From contig CAJTZD010000019.1 in the NCBI GenBank assembly GCA_910584235.1, positions 3,210 through 67,209 on the forward strand: a stretch of DNA of 64,000 bases. The letters are read 5' to 3'. The notes beneath the pieces were generated by a model. It was not told the origin of the DNA. It was given only the letters and a program-made list of their open reading frames with translations, and ran no database searches. How positions within the stretch are numbered: the first letter of the stretch is position 1; each line of letters begins with the position of its first letter. The position numbers and the translations under genes were made by a program. This document shows positions 1 to 7,724 of this stretch, piece after piece. Source of the DNA: an uncultured Acetatifactor sp. (lineage in GTDB: Bacteria; Bacillota; Clostridia; Lachnospirales; Lachnospiraceae).

Positions 1-69
1 AACCTAAAGCCCAATGCCCGTTGGGCGGAGGCCGTGGAGAGGCTGGGGGAAATTTTGTACGGAGAGTAG
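1..69 (+). CDS. C-terminal tail of a siderophore-type ABC receptor (partial)
   Basis: The window opens inside a gene. The first 69 bases read as 22 codons to a TAG stop, ending ARWAEAVERLGEILYGE, a charged helical tail of the kind that ends periplasmic-binding-fold receptors for siderophores or cobalamin. A FecCD permease follows 108 bases later on the same strand, so I infer the lipoprotein receptor of the same importer. Only the tail is visible; the assignment rests mainly on context. Confidence 0.5.
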   Translation, partial: NLKPNARWAEAVERLGEILYGE

Positions 70-176
70 TCCGACGATTTTGCCGGAGTCGATGGGAGCT
101 TGCGTAAGGATGCGGCTTAAGAGGCGGCAACTGAGGATTGGGAGGCGCTGGGGCATTTTCAGGGAGAGGGCGTAAA

Positions 177-1199
177 ATGACGGGAAACAAAGGCCCGGGC
201 AGGGATGGGGAAAAGCATAAATGGCGGCTATGCCTCTGGGGCGGTGCTGCGGCCTGCGTGGTAATCGCCTTGTTTAGTCTGTGTCTGGGGAGTATCCGTT
301 TTTCGCCCATACAGCTGATAGGGCTTCTCCAGGGAACCGGGGACAGGGTGAGCCGCAGCATTTTGCTGTATGCCAGGATTCCGCGTACCCTTGCGGCACT
401 GGCGGCCGGGGCGGCGCTGGCGGTGTCCGGGGCGGTGCTGCAGAATGTGCTGGCCAACCGGCTGGCCTCCCCAGGCATCATCGGGGTCAATGCCGGGGCG
501 GGCCTGGGGGTAACCCTTGCCTGTGCCGCAGGGACCCTGTCCGGCCCGGGGGTGTCCTGCGCGGCTTTCGGCGGCAGCCTGATTACTGTTTTGTGCATCT
601 TTCTCTTTTCCCGCCGTACCAATGCCTCTAAGACCACGGTGATTTTAGGGGGCGTGGCGCTGAACAGTATTCTGAACGCTGTCTGCGAGTCCGTGACCGT
701 GCTGGATACGGATGTGGCTATGCTGAGCATTGACTTCCGGGTGGGTGGGTTTTCCGCGGTGTCTTATACGCGCCTGCTCCCTGCTGTCTTCCTGATTCTG
801 GCGGCGCTGGGCGTCCTGTTTACACTTTGCAATGAGCTGGATGTGGTGACGCTGGGGGACGAGACAGCCCGGGGCGTGGGCCTGGCAGTGGGGAAATACC
901 GGATGGTCTTTCTGGTGCTGGCTGCCATGCTGGCCGGGGCGGCGGTGAGCTTTGCGGGGCTTTTGGGGTTCATCGGCCTGATTGTGCCCCATTTCGTCAG
1001 GCGGTTTACGGGAAATGAGAGCGGCAGGCTATTGCCTTTGTGCGCCTTGTCCGGCGCGGGGTTTGTGACCCTCTGCGATATGGTGGCCAGACTGGCGTTC
1101 GCGCCCTATGAGCTGCCGGTGGGGATACTGATGTCAGTGATTGGGGGGCCGGTGTTTCTGTATATGCTGGTCTGTCGTAAGGGTGGGCATTTGGGGTGA
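177..1199 (+). CDS. FecCD-family iron-siderophore ABC permease
   Basis: Membrane permease of an iron-siderophore or cobalamin importer, 340 residues, normal for the family. It is rich in hydrophobic segments and carries two hallmark stretches: the early GAALAVSGAVLQNVLANRLA region with its following GVNAGAG, and the late GLLGFIGLIVPHFVRRFTG loop that contacts the ATPase. I chose the ATG at 177 because GGGAGAGG lies seven bases upstream; an earlier in-frame start at 138 has no comparable site. The receptor tail ends at 69, but the expected ATPase gene does not follow directly. It sits at 5122, beyond about 3.9 kb of unrelated genes, so the operon appears to have been split. Substrate is unknown. 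Confidence 0.9.
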   Translation: MTGNKGPGRDGEKHKWRLCLWGGAAACVVIALFSLCLGSIRFSPIQLIGLLQGTGDRVSRSILLYARIPRTLAALAAGAALAVSGAVLQNVLANRLASPGIIGVNAGAGLGVTLACAAGTLSGPGVSCAAFGGSLITVLCIFLFSRRTNASKTTVILGGVALNSILNAVCESVTVLDTDVAMLSIDFRVGGFSAVSYTRLLPAVFLILAALGVLFTLCNELDVVTLGDETARGVGLAVGKYRMVFLVLAAMLAGAAVSFAGLLGFIGLIVPHFVRRFTGNESGRLLPLCALSGAGFVTLCDMVARLAFAPYELPVGILMSVIGGPVFLYMLVCRKGGHLG

Positions 1200-1280
1200 A
1201 CATGTTTTGCAGGAGGTTTACTGTAAAAGTCCTGTAACTTACCAACGGAAAACGCGAGAATAAAAAAGTGATGAAATGTG

Positions 1281-1335
1281 TTGCGGTATGGCTATTGTTC
1301 TCAATAAGAGATTGCCATACCGTAACTTTGTTTTG
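1281..1335 (+). terminator. Inverted repeat, probable terminator between convergent genes
   Basis: TTGCGGTATGGC at 1281-1292 pairs over 12 positions (one G-U) with GCCATACCGTAA at 1314-1325, followed by a T-rich stretch (CTTTGTTTTG). It lies between the end of the permease and the end of the convergent MerR-type gene, so it could stop transcription of both. Confidence 0.65.
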
Positions 1336-1358
1336 ATAATGGCTGAGGGGATAGATTT

Positions 1359-2174
1359 TTAGCCAAGAACAGGAATTTCAATCTGTACAATGTAATCTTC
1401 AATCCGGTCAATGACATTTTCGTTGATTCCCAATTCATAGGAAAATCCATGCAGCGTCAGATTATGTTTTTCTGCAAATGCAAATATTTCTTCATACCGC
1501 TTTGGTATTTTATCCCAGTCTCCTTTGTGGAAGGCTCTTAAGTATTTACCGCTGGGAGCCATATGCAGTCCGGCCTGGTATGTGAGCAAGGGAATCTCTA
1601 TAAACAGTTTGGAATAATCATCATAACTGCCGCTAAGGAGGCTGGAAACGGGGATCATGGAGCCATAGGTAGCATGATGCAGACGTCCGAGATGGTATTT
1701 TTCTGTTTCGGCCGTGATGAGCTCGACTTCGTCTTCAAAGGTAATGTCTTCGCTGACATCTACTGTGACCAGGCATCGTTTTCTTTTCTCTATTATATTG
1801 ATTTCGGAAAGATCCATTGTCAGCAGGGTAGACATATTCTGGCGGTGTGTGCAGAGGGTTGTCCGGACTGCCTGCAGATGGGAGATCCGCAGGTCAAGGT
1901 CAGCGATCTTTTCGTCCAGAAGGCCTTTCAGGTTTTCGGCGGAGCGGTTCTTCATGAAATCCTGTATGACTGGGATGGGGACTTCCAGCTCCCGGAGCAA
2001 CAGAATGGTTTCCAGTATGGGGCTCTGGTGGTAATTATAGCAGCGGTATCCGTTTTCAGGGTTGACAGAGGCAGGCCGGAACAGGCCTATCTCATCATAC
2101 CACATCAGTGTTTTTTTGTTTATGCCATGGAGTGCGGCGAATTGTCCGATGGTAAGCGATTGGTTTGTGCTCAT
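1359..2174 (-). CDS. MerR-family regulator with C-terminal effector-binding domain
   Basis: Transcription activator of the MerR family, 271 residues. Residues about 7-75 form the winged helix: LTIGQFAALHGINKKTLMWY is the typical start, then a short linker helix (about 80-125). The C-terminal half (about 140-271) resembles the GyrI/BmrR-type ligand-binding fold, which suggests a drug-like effector. I take the ATG at 2174 because AGGAG precedes it; the reading frame stays open further upstream but would run through the divergent promoter. It is transcribed away from a MATE exporter, and a perfect dyad lies in a 19-bp spacer between them, the classical MerR arrangement. The likely job is effector-induced activation of the exporter. 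GC is lower than in the flanking siderophore genes. Confidence 0.88.
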   Translation of the reverse strand: MSTNQSLTIGQFAALHGINKKTLMWYDEIGLFRPASVNPENGYRCYNYHQSPILETILLLRELEVPIPVIQDFMKNRSAENLKGLLDEKIADLDLRISHLQAVRTTLCTHRQNMSTLLTMDLSEINIIEKRKRCLVTVDVSEDITFEDEVELITAETEKYHLGRLHHATYGSMIPVSSLLSGSYDDYSKLFIEIPLLTYQAGLHMAPSGKYLRAFHKGDWDKIPKRYEEIFAFAEKHNLTLHGFSYELGINENVIDRIEDYIVQIEIPVLG

Positions 2175-2218
2175 TTTTCTGTCTCCTGTTAAAATAATAG
2201 AATTTTTTCGATTTGCTA

Positions 2219-2249
2219 TTGACCGTACTGTTACTGTACGGTCTATGAT
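2219..2249 (+). promoter_or_regulatory. MerR-type promoter-operator for the MATE gene
   Basis: TTGACC (2219-2224) and TATGAT (2244-2249) are separated by 19 bp instead of 17. The spacer is filled by a perfect dyad, GACCGTAC (2221-2228) and GTACGGTC (2236-2243) with a 7-bp centre. Over-long spacers with a centred dyad are the signature of MerR-activated promoters, where the regulator untwists the DNA. Confidence 0.88.
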
Positions 2250-2293
2250 ACTGTATACAGGAAGAAAATACAAGGTGATTGGAGGAAAAATTT

Positions 2294-3649
2294 ATGGAAA
2301 ACTCAAATGCATACGAAAAACCTGTGACACTGAAAAACATTTTGAAATTTGCCGTGCCAACGATTGCTATGACGGTGTTTATGTCCTTTTATACAATGGT
2401 AGACGGTTTGTTTGTATCGAATCTGATCGGTACGGATGCGCTTTCGGCAATCAATCTCACAGCGCCGATTATCCAGCTTGTCACAGCGATTTCTACCATG
2501 CTTGCCACCGGCGGCAGCGCTGTCATCATGAAAAAGATGGGTGAGCAGAAAACAGATGAGGCAAAGGAAGATTTTACATTTCTGATTTTGGTAAATGTCA
2601 TTGTGGGGATTGTCATGTGCGCGGTCGGGTATCTGGCAATGAATCATATTTTTGCCGGTATGAACCTTTCTGCTGATGTAGAAAGGTATTGTGTGGAATA
2701 TTTGAGCCGTTATCTGGTGTTTACGGTGCCTATTCTTTTGATGAACAATTTTACGCTTTATATGATCGCCAGCGAAAAAGCGAACCTTTCCCTGATCTGT
2801 TCAGTGACGGGCGGTGTTTTGAATATGGTGCTTGATTATGTGCTTATTGCCGGATTTGATATGGGGATTAGTGGCGCGGCGATAGCGACAGGGCTTGGAT
2901 ATTCTGTGACTGCGGTTGTTGGCCTGTTTGTTTTCAGCCGGAAAAAGAGCCTGCTGCATTTTAAGAAACCAGTATTCCGATTCAGGGTTCTTGCAGGTGC
3001 GGCTACAAACGGATGCTCTGAGATGGCGACTGCGCTTGTTACCGGTATTATCACAATGATGTTCAACTGGACGATGCTTGCGTTTGTCGGGGAAGACGGG
3101 GTTGCCGCTGTTACTATCATCATGTATGTGCTGATGTTTGTAAGTTCTTTGTATACAGGGTATTCTTATGGGGTTGCCCCCATGCTGAGTTTTTATTATG
3201 GGGAGTGCAGTTTGAATGAAGGGAATATTCAAACCCATGAAAAATTAAAAAAGCTGGTTGCGTTGAGCATGAAAGTGATCGCAGTGATCTCCGTGGTCAC
3301 GGTTGTGTTTTCCTTTATACTGACAAGGCCGCTGGTATCCGTATTTGCCCGGCCGGATAATCCGGTGTATGATCTGGCGGTAACGGGAAACAGGATATGC
3401 ACGGCAGCATTGCTCTTTATCGGATTCAATATTTTTGCCAGCGGAATGTTTACCGCGTTATCCAACGGGATTGTTTCGGCTATCCTTGCATTTTCCAGAT
3501 CGTTTGTATTTATGCTGATTACCATGATCGTGCTTCCTTTGCTTCTTGGCGTGAACGGAATCTGGCTGGCAACGCCGGCAGCGGAACTGATGGCTCTTGT
3601 TTTGTCGTTTTCCATGTTTGTGAAATTTAGAAAGAGGTATGGATACTAA
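2294..3649 (+). CDS. MATE-family multidrug/cation antiporter
   Basis: Integral membrane exporter of the MATE family, 451 residues, about 12 membrane segments in two homologous halves. The N-terminal half contains the typical FAVPTIAMTVFMSFYTMVDG start and the GTDALSAINLTAPI segment. GGAGG lies eight bases before the ATG at 2294; a TTG at 2279 is also in frame but overlaps the ribosome binding site. Transcription should start from the MerR-type promoter at 2219-2249. The family uses a sodium or proton gradient to expel cationic drugs; the substrate here cannot be read from sequence. The gene and its regulator form a small transferable resistance-type unit inserted within the siderophore locus. 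Confidence 0.9.
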   Translation: MENSNAYEKPVTLKNILKFAVPTIAMTVFMSFYTMVDGLFVSNLIGTDALSAINLTAPIIQLVTAISTMLATGGSAVIMKKMGEQKTDEAKEDFTFLILVNVIVGIVMCAVGYLAMNHIFAGMNLSADVERYCVEYLSRYLVFTVPILLMNNFTLYMIASEKANLSLICSVTGGVLNMVLDYVLIAGFDMGISGAAIATGLGYSVTAVVGLFVFSRKKSLLHFKKPVFRFRVLAGAATNGCSEMATALVTGIITMMFNWTMLAFVGEDGVAAVTIIMYVLMFVSSLYTGYSYGVAPMLSFYYGECSLNEGNIQTHEKLKKLVALSMKVIAVISVVTVVFSFILTRPLVSVFARPDNPVYDLAVTGNRICTAALLFIGFNIFASGMFTALSNGIVSAILAFSRSFVFMLITMIVLPLLLGVNGIWLATPAAELMALVLSFSMFVKFRKRYGY

Positions 3650-3679
3650 GGAGGGGGCTGGATGGAAGACCATGGTTTC

Positions 3680-3862
3680 ATGTGTACTCTGGGTACAGGA
3701 AGCGTGCTGATACCGTGGGGGATATTTGCTGCGTTGCATGGTGATTTTAAGATGGCGGAGTAATCTTGTGATAACAGTGATCAGGAATATCATTGAACCG
3801 AAACTGGTGGGGAAGCAGGTGGGGCTTCCCCCGGTGCTTACGTTGGCAGGGATGCTGCTTTA
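3680..3862 (+). pseudogene. Remnant of an AI-2E/PerM-family membrane protein
   Basis: Two short stretches match the C-terminal signature of AI-2E family transporters but in different frames. From 3689 one frame reads LGTGSVLIPWGIFAALHGDF and stops at a TAA at 3761. From 3768 the next frame reads VITVIRNIIEPKLVGKQVGL and continues PPVLTLAGMLL, the family's well-conserved EPKLVG block. Nothing before or after resembles the rest of the usual 350-residue protein. This is a frameshifted, doubly truncated relic. Confidence 0.7.
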
Positions 3863-3963
3863 CGATGAGCTTATATTGAAAATACATGCTTTTTCTAAAA
3901 GGTGTGGATATATTTTCAGGGGAGATAATTTGATAGTCTCTGACGGTTTTGGATTGAGGGATA

Positions 3964-3992
3964 AATCCCCGTCTTGGATACAGGCGGGGATT
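3964..3992 (-). terminator. Weak hairpin downstream of the toxin gene
   Basis: AATCCCCG (3964-3971) and CGGGGATT (3985-3992) form a perfect 8-bp stem just beyond the toxin stop codon on the minus strand. Only a short T stretch follows on that strand, so termination is plausible but not certain. Confidence 0.4.
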
Positions 3993-4000
3993 GGTTGGGA

Positions 4001-4270
4001 TTATTTATCTCCGTAGTGGCCTCGGCAGTGGGCGATGTAGAGCCGCCCGTTTTCCATATGGTAGACGAGGCGGTCTTTTTCGTTGATTCGGCGGCTGTAT
4101 TCGCCCTGCAGGTCGCCGGAGAGGGGTTCGGGCTTTCCGATTCCTTTCATACAGCCATTCCGCTCGATATCCTGAACGAGCTGGTTGATCCGCTTTAGCG
4201 TTTTTTTATCTTGCGTCTGCCAGTAGAGGTAGTCCTCCCAGGCATCGTCCGACCATATTTTTTCACTCAT
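4001..4270 (-). CDS. yoeB: YoeB-type ribosome-dependent mRNA endonuclease toxin
   Basis: Small toxin of the Txe/YoeB branch of the RelE fold, 89 residues. The start IWSDDAWEDYLYWQTQDKKT and the end IAHCRGHYGDK are typical, and the family's catalytic residues are all present: the Glu in GEYSRRI, the Arg in DRLVYH, and the terminal His-Tyr pair in GHY. YoeB cuts mRNA in the ribosomal A site. The gene overlaps the upstream antitoxin gene by eight bases, so the two are translationally coupled. It lies in the segment that separates the siderophore permease from its ATPase. Confidence 0.9.
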   Translation of the reverse strand: MSEKIWSDDAWEDYLYWQTQDKKTLKRINQLVQDIERNGCMKGIGKPEPLSGDLQGEYSRRINEKDRLVYHMENGRLYIAHCRGHYGDK

Positions 4271-4532
4271 CGTCTACATCAATCAGTTCATGGGCGGTGC
4301 CTTTCCCGGCTCTCAGCTCCTGGACGGATTTGTTCACATAGGCCATGTTCGCCTCGGAGAAGAAAGGGTCGGTGGTCTGGGCGATCTCAAATGGGATGCG
4401 GTTTTCGCGTAAAACTGCTTTCACAAAAAGATTGATTGCAGTAGAAGTATTTAGGCCAACATTGGAGCAGAAAGTGTCAAAGCGGGCCTTGTCTTTTTCG
4501 TCTACCCTTGCGGTTAAGGTTGCCAGTGCCAT
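4263..4532 (-). CDS. RelB/DinJ-type antitoxin
   Basis: Antitoxin of the RelB/DinJ superfamily, 89 residues. The first 45 residues (ATLTARVDEKDKARFDTFCS and onward through NTSTAINLFVKAVLRE) form the ribbon-helix-helix DNA-binding dimerisation unit; the acidic C-terminal tail would wrap the toxin. GGAGAG stands upstream of the ATG. YoeB toxins are most often partnered by Phd/YefM-type antitoxins, whereas DinJ usually pairs with YafQ, so this pairing is a known but less common mix. The complex should repress its own promoter at 4566-4611. Confidence 0.88.
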   Translation of the reverse strand: MALATLTARVDEKDKARFDTFCSNVGLNTSTAINLFVKAVLRENRIPFEIAQTTDPFFSEANMAYVNKSVQELRAGKGTAHELIDVDDE

Positions 4533-4565
4533 AGATATCTCTCCTTTCGGATTTAGGTTATGATT

Positions 4566-4611
4566 ATTATAGCACTATTGTATGCTGAAAGCAAGCGTAT
4601 GTATTACATAC
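4566..4611 (-). promoter_or_regulatory. Promoter and palindromic operator of the toxin-antitoxin operon
   Basis: On the minus strand TTGCTT (4589-4594) and TATAAT (4566-4571) are 17 bp apart. Immediately upstream is a perfect palindrome with a single central base, GTATGTA-T-TACATAC (4597-4611), a good candidate for the autorepressor site bound by the ribbon-helix-helix antitoxin. Confidence 0.75.
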
Positions 4612-4641
4612 AGGGTAAAATTTACATAGGCGGCAGAGGCC

Positions 4642-5028
4642 GTGAACTACATGGCGAGACTACCCAGCGGGATGTGGTGCGGCTGGGGAGTGGCGCGTAT
4701 GGCGGTTTCCTTTTCCGTATCGGCAAAATGGCTGGAGCTGTTTACGGGGTTTAAGCAGAGGGAGAAGATCAGTATGGATTATTTTGGTGCGGAGACCCTG
4801 GCGGTGAGGAATGCGGAGATGTTCATTGACGGGTACAAGGCGGGGCTGGTGAAAGATACTTCCTATAAGGGGCTTTGGAAAGTGTCGTTTACGCCGAAAG
4901 AGTTATAAGAAATTGGTGATTTTTATGATAACATGCTATATAATGGAAGATATGGCAATCTGACAGAAGAAGCGATTAAGAAGTATATAGCGGAACAGTC
5001 AGAAGAGTCAGGAAAAGAAGATTGGTGA
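4642..5028 (+). pseudogene. Decayed gene fragment of unknown family
   Basis: One reading frame runs from 4642 to a TGA at 5026 and is interrupted by a single TAA at 4906. Before the stop it reads through KWLELFTGFKQREKISMDYF and ends VSFTPKEL; directly after, in the same frame, it continues EIGDFYDNMLYNGRYGN and then a charged tail ending SGKEDW. Both parts look like real protein, so I read this as the end of one gene broken by a nonsense codon. An alternative is a 31-residue peptide starting at 4933. I do not recognise the family; the position suggests mobile-element debris. Confidence 0.45.
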
Positions 5029-5121
5029 CTAGAAACAAGGGTGCAATGGAAACAGAAGTGCAAGAAACAAAAGTGCAATGGAAACGGAAGCAAATCGGGC
5101 AGTTCCCGGATGGAGGGCGCA

Positions 5122-5880
5122 ATGATTGAAATGGAGCAGGTCCGGGCCGGATACGGGAAAACGGAGGTTCTGCACGGCGTGGACTTCAAAGCAAAGCAGG
5201 GCGAAATCACCACAATTATCGGAACCAACGGCAGCGGGAAGAGCACCTTGCTGCGCACGCTCCTGGGATTTCTGCCCATTTCGGCAGGGAATGTAAAGAT
5301 TGACGGAATTTCGACAGAAAATATGTCCCGGGCAGAGCTGGCCAGAAACATTGCCTACCTCCCCCAGGGAAAGAACGTGCCCGACATCTCCGCAGACCGC
5401 ATGGTTCTTCACGGGCGCTTCCCCTATCTGAACTATCCCAGGAGATACAGGGAGGCGGATTTTCAGATAGCCAGGGAAGCTATGAGACAGATGGGGATAG
5501 AGGAGCTGGCCGGGGTGCAGATGTCCCGGCTGTCCGGCGGCATGCGGCAGAAAGTGTACCTTGCCATGGCTTTAGCCCAGGAGGCCCCTGTCATTGTCAT
5601 GGATGAGCCCACCACCTACCTGGACATCGGGCAGCAGGTGAAGCTGGCGGGAATCGTCCGGCAGCTGGCAAAGGAGGGCAAGACAATTGTCCTGGTGCTG
5701 CACGACATCCTGCTGGCCATGAAGATTTCCCACCGGATTGCCGCCGTGGCAGAGGGGAAAATCTTCTGGAGCGGCACGCCGGAGGAAATGCTGGAGCAAA
5801 ATGTGGCGGAGAGACTCTATGGCGTGGCCGTGGGAGCCGTGAGGACGGATGGGGGCGAGCAGTATTTTTACTCATTATGA
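5122..5880 (+). CDS. FecE/FhuC-type siderophore ABC transporter ATPase
   Basis: Cytoplasmic ATPase of an iron-siderophore importer, 252 residues. Visible motifs are Walker A GTNGSGKST, the Q-loop in YLPQGK, the signature LSGGMRQKV, Walker B VIVMDEPTT with the following D-loop YLDIG, and the switch His in LVLHD. GGAGGG five bases before the ATG at 5122 sets the start; the open frame extends back to a GTG at 5041 through a low-complexity stretch that contains two copies of GTGCAATGGAAAC and is unlikely to be translated. It should energise the FecCD permease at 177-1199, which now lies almost 4 kb upstream. Confidence 0.9.
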   Translation: MIEMEQVRAGYGKTEVLHGVDFKAKQGEITTIIGTNGSGKSTLLRTLLGFLPISAGNVKIDGISTENMSRAELARNIAYLPQGKNVPDISADRMVLHGRFPYLNYPRRYREADFQIAREAMRQMGIEELAGVQMSRLSGGMRQKVYLAMALAQEAPVIVMDEPTTYLDIGQQVKLAGIVRQLAKEGKTIVLVLHDILLAMKISHRIAAVAEGKIFWSGTPEEMLEQNVAERLYGVAVGAVRTDGGEQYFYSL

Positions 5881-5898
5881 ACAAAACGCCGCCTACAC

Positions 5899-6168
5899 GA
5901 ATGCCGTGTCGAACGCGTCCCTTTCTATGCCCGTCCCGGCTGGGCTGATTATGGAACGATTCTGGTGGCAGCGCCCGATGCCTATAAAGGGGACCTGGTC
6001 ACCTATAACGGCATGGATGTCCATTATAATGGGCCGGACACTATCGCCCAAAAGACACTGTATGCCGTGGAAAACCTGGGCGGCATCATGATCTGGGAAC
6101 TGACCCGGGACACTACGGAGGCGGACAAGAGTCTTTTACAGGCCATCGGAAAGGCGATAGCTCCGTGA
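5899..6168 (+). pseudogene. C-terminal remnant of a GH18 chitinase-like protein
   Basis: An open frame without a plausible start reads ERVPFYARPGWADYGTILVA and ends with ENLGGIMIWELTRDTT followed by LLQAIGKAIAP and TGA. The GGIMIWELTRDT block is the last barrel strand of family 18 glycoside hydrolases, preceded as expected by an AAPDAYKGDLVTYNG region. The catalytic DxxDxDxE segment and signal peptide are missing, so only about the last 90 residues survive directly after the ABC ATPase. Confidence 0.65.
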
Positions 6169-6220
6169 CCCACAGTTAGGGAAGCCGGTGTCGGTTCATT
6201 GCCGGCCAGACAGGGGAGGG

Positions 6221-6883
6221 CTAAAATTCCCGCCTGGCATACAGCCTTGCGGACAGGAGATAGGAGAGGCATAACAATATCCCCCCTGCCGTAAACATTC
6301 CGGCGCTGACTGCCAGGATGTGCTCGGAAGCATACACCAGCAGATTAAGGATAAAGGTTCCGTTTCCCACCAGAATGTCATATTCCAGCACCGCGATGTA
6401 AATCAGGCAGATGAACACCGCAGGCACGTAATATCCCCAGACTTTCCCCTTTTGGTATCCCATTTTGAAAAGCAGGGGATACATGGCCAGGCTCATGATC
6501 CCATAGACCAGGAAGCTGAACGAGACCAGAGCCAGGCTCCATTTGAAGTCCAGATACCATTTGGAGAGGGAGACCAGGTTGGCCAGGGGCATCATGGCCA
6601 GTCCCAGCAGAACTCCTATCATGTACAGGAGGAGGGACAGGGCATACCTGCCCATGACCACACTGCGCCGTGGCACCGGCAGAGTCAGATAGAGCCGGTT
6701 CAAATCCCCCTTTTCCTCTACGGCGAAAGGGTTCAGGGAGAAAGAGAACAGCTGAAAGGCTCCCATGGGCACCAGGAGGATGGGGGAAAGACATCCCACT
6801 ACGAAAAGACATACAGGGATTATCAAAAATCGGATACGACAGGATTTCATTGCCGACCAGTTCAGTCTTAACATATTAAGCAT
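6221..6883 (-). CDS. ABC-2 type transporter permease
   Basis: Membrane subunit of an exporter-type ABC system, 220 residues, with about six hydrophobic segments. The loop PFAVEEKGDLNRLYLTLPVP between the second and third segment is typical of small ABC-2 permeases that partner YtrA-type operons. The gene overlaps the upstream ATPase gene by eight bases. Substrate is unknown; relatives in Firmicutes respond to cell-envelope stress or antibiotics. Confidence 0.8.
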   Translation of the reverse strand: MLNMLRLNWSAMKSCRIRFLIIPVCLFVVGCLSPILLVPMGAFQLFSFSLNPFAVEEKGDLNRLYLTLPVPRRSVVMGRYALSLLLYMIGVLLGLAMMPLANLVSLSKWYLDFKWSLALVSFSFLVYGIMSLAMYPLLFKMGYQKGKVWGYYVPAVFICLIYIAVLEYDILVGNGTFILNLLVYASEHILAVSAGMFTAGGILLCLSYLLSARLYARREF

Positions 6884-7724
6884 TCTTTTTATTCCTTTCC
6901 ATATAAACTACCACATCGCCTATTGTAGCCGGCTCTGTGAGGGTATCCGGGGGAAGTCCGCCTATCTGTGCCAGCTCCATGAGGCATTCGTAGCCGCTGG
7001 CTGACTGGCGCAGCCCGATGGCAAAAGCTTTTTTATCTTCGGGGAGCACATTGCCCCGCACCATGCAATAACGGGAAACCAGTTCTTCCGTGTCGCCGGC
7101 ATAGGAAATGGCGCCGCCGCTGATATAAACGATACGGTCGGCAAGCCGTTCCAGATCGCTGGTGATATGGGTGGAAAACAGAATCGTGCGGTTTTCCGGA
7201 ATCATGTATTCCCGCAGGATGTCCAGCAGCTCGTCCCGGGCGGCAGGATCCAGTCCGGCTGTGGGCTCATCCAGCAGAAGCAATCGGGTATTGCGGGAGA
7301 GATGGACGGCAAAGGCCAGCTTCTGCTTCATGCCTCTGGAGAAGCCTTTTACTTTCTTCCGGGCATCCAGGCCGAAGCGGGACAGATGCTTTCTGTACCG
7401 GGCCTTGTCCCAGCCGGGATAGAAAGGGGCCAGGCTCCTTTCGATATCCAGGGGCGTCCATTCCTCCTGATAATAGGGCTGGTCGAAAAGGATGCCGATT
7501 TCCCCTTTTACGGCAGGGTCACAGACGGGCCGGTCTAACAGCCGGATGTCCCCGCTGTCGGGAAAGGCCAGTCCTGCCAGCAGGCGCAGGGTGGTGGATT
7601 TCCCGGCCCCGTTGGGTCCCACGAAGCCGCAGCACAGGCCCTGGGGCACGGTGAAGCTGACGTTCTTTAAGGAAAATCCCGGATAGGTCTTGCATAAATC
7701 ATGGATTTCAATGGCATTGTTCAT
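6876..7724 (-). CDS. ABC transporter ATPase of a YtrA-like operon
   Basis: Nucleotide-binding subunit, 282 residues. Motifs in order: Walker A GPNGAGKST near residue 36, Q-loop ILFDQPYYQ, signature FSRGMKQKL, Walker B LLLLDEPTAGLD, switch His in LFSTH. The C-terminal 80 residues are the variable extension typical of drug and bacteriocin export ATPases. It overlaps the GntR gene upstream by 17 bases and the permease downstream by eight, so the three form one translationally coupled operon. Confidence 0.9.
   Translation of the reverse strand: MNNAIEIHDLCKTYPGFSLKNVSFTVPQGLCCGFVGPNGAGKSTTLRLLAGLAFPDSGDIRLLDRPVCDPAVKGEIGILFDQPYYQEEWTPLDIERSLAPFYPGWDKARYRKHLSRFGLDARKKVKGFSRGMKQKLAFAVHLSRNTRLLLLDEPTAGLDPAARDELLDILREYMIPENRTILFSTHITSDLERLADRIVYISGGAISYAGDTEELVSRYCMVRGNVLPEDKKAFAIGLRQSASGYECLMELAQIGGLPPDTLTEPATIGDVVVYMERNKKNA

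Noticed and set aside
1714..2034. Plus-strand frames opposite the MerR-type gene
   Set aside because: Antisense shadows without ribosome binding sites or family features.
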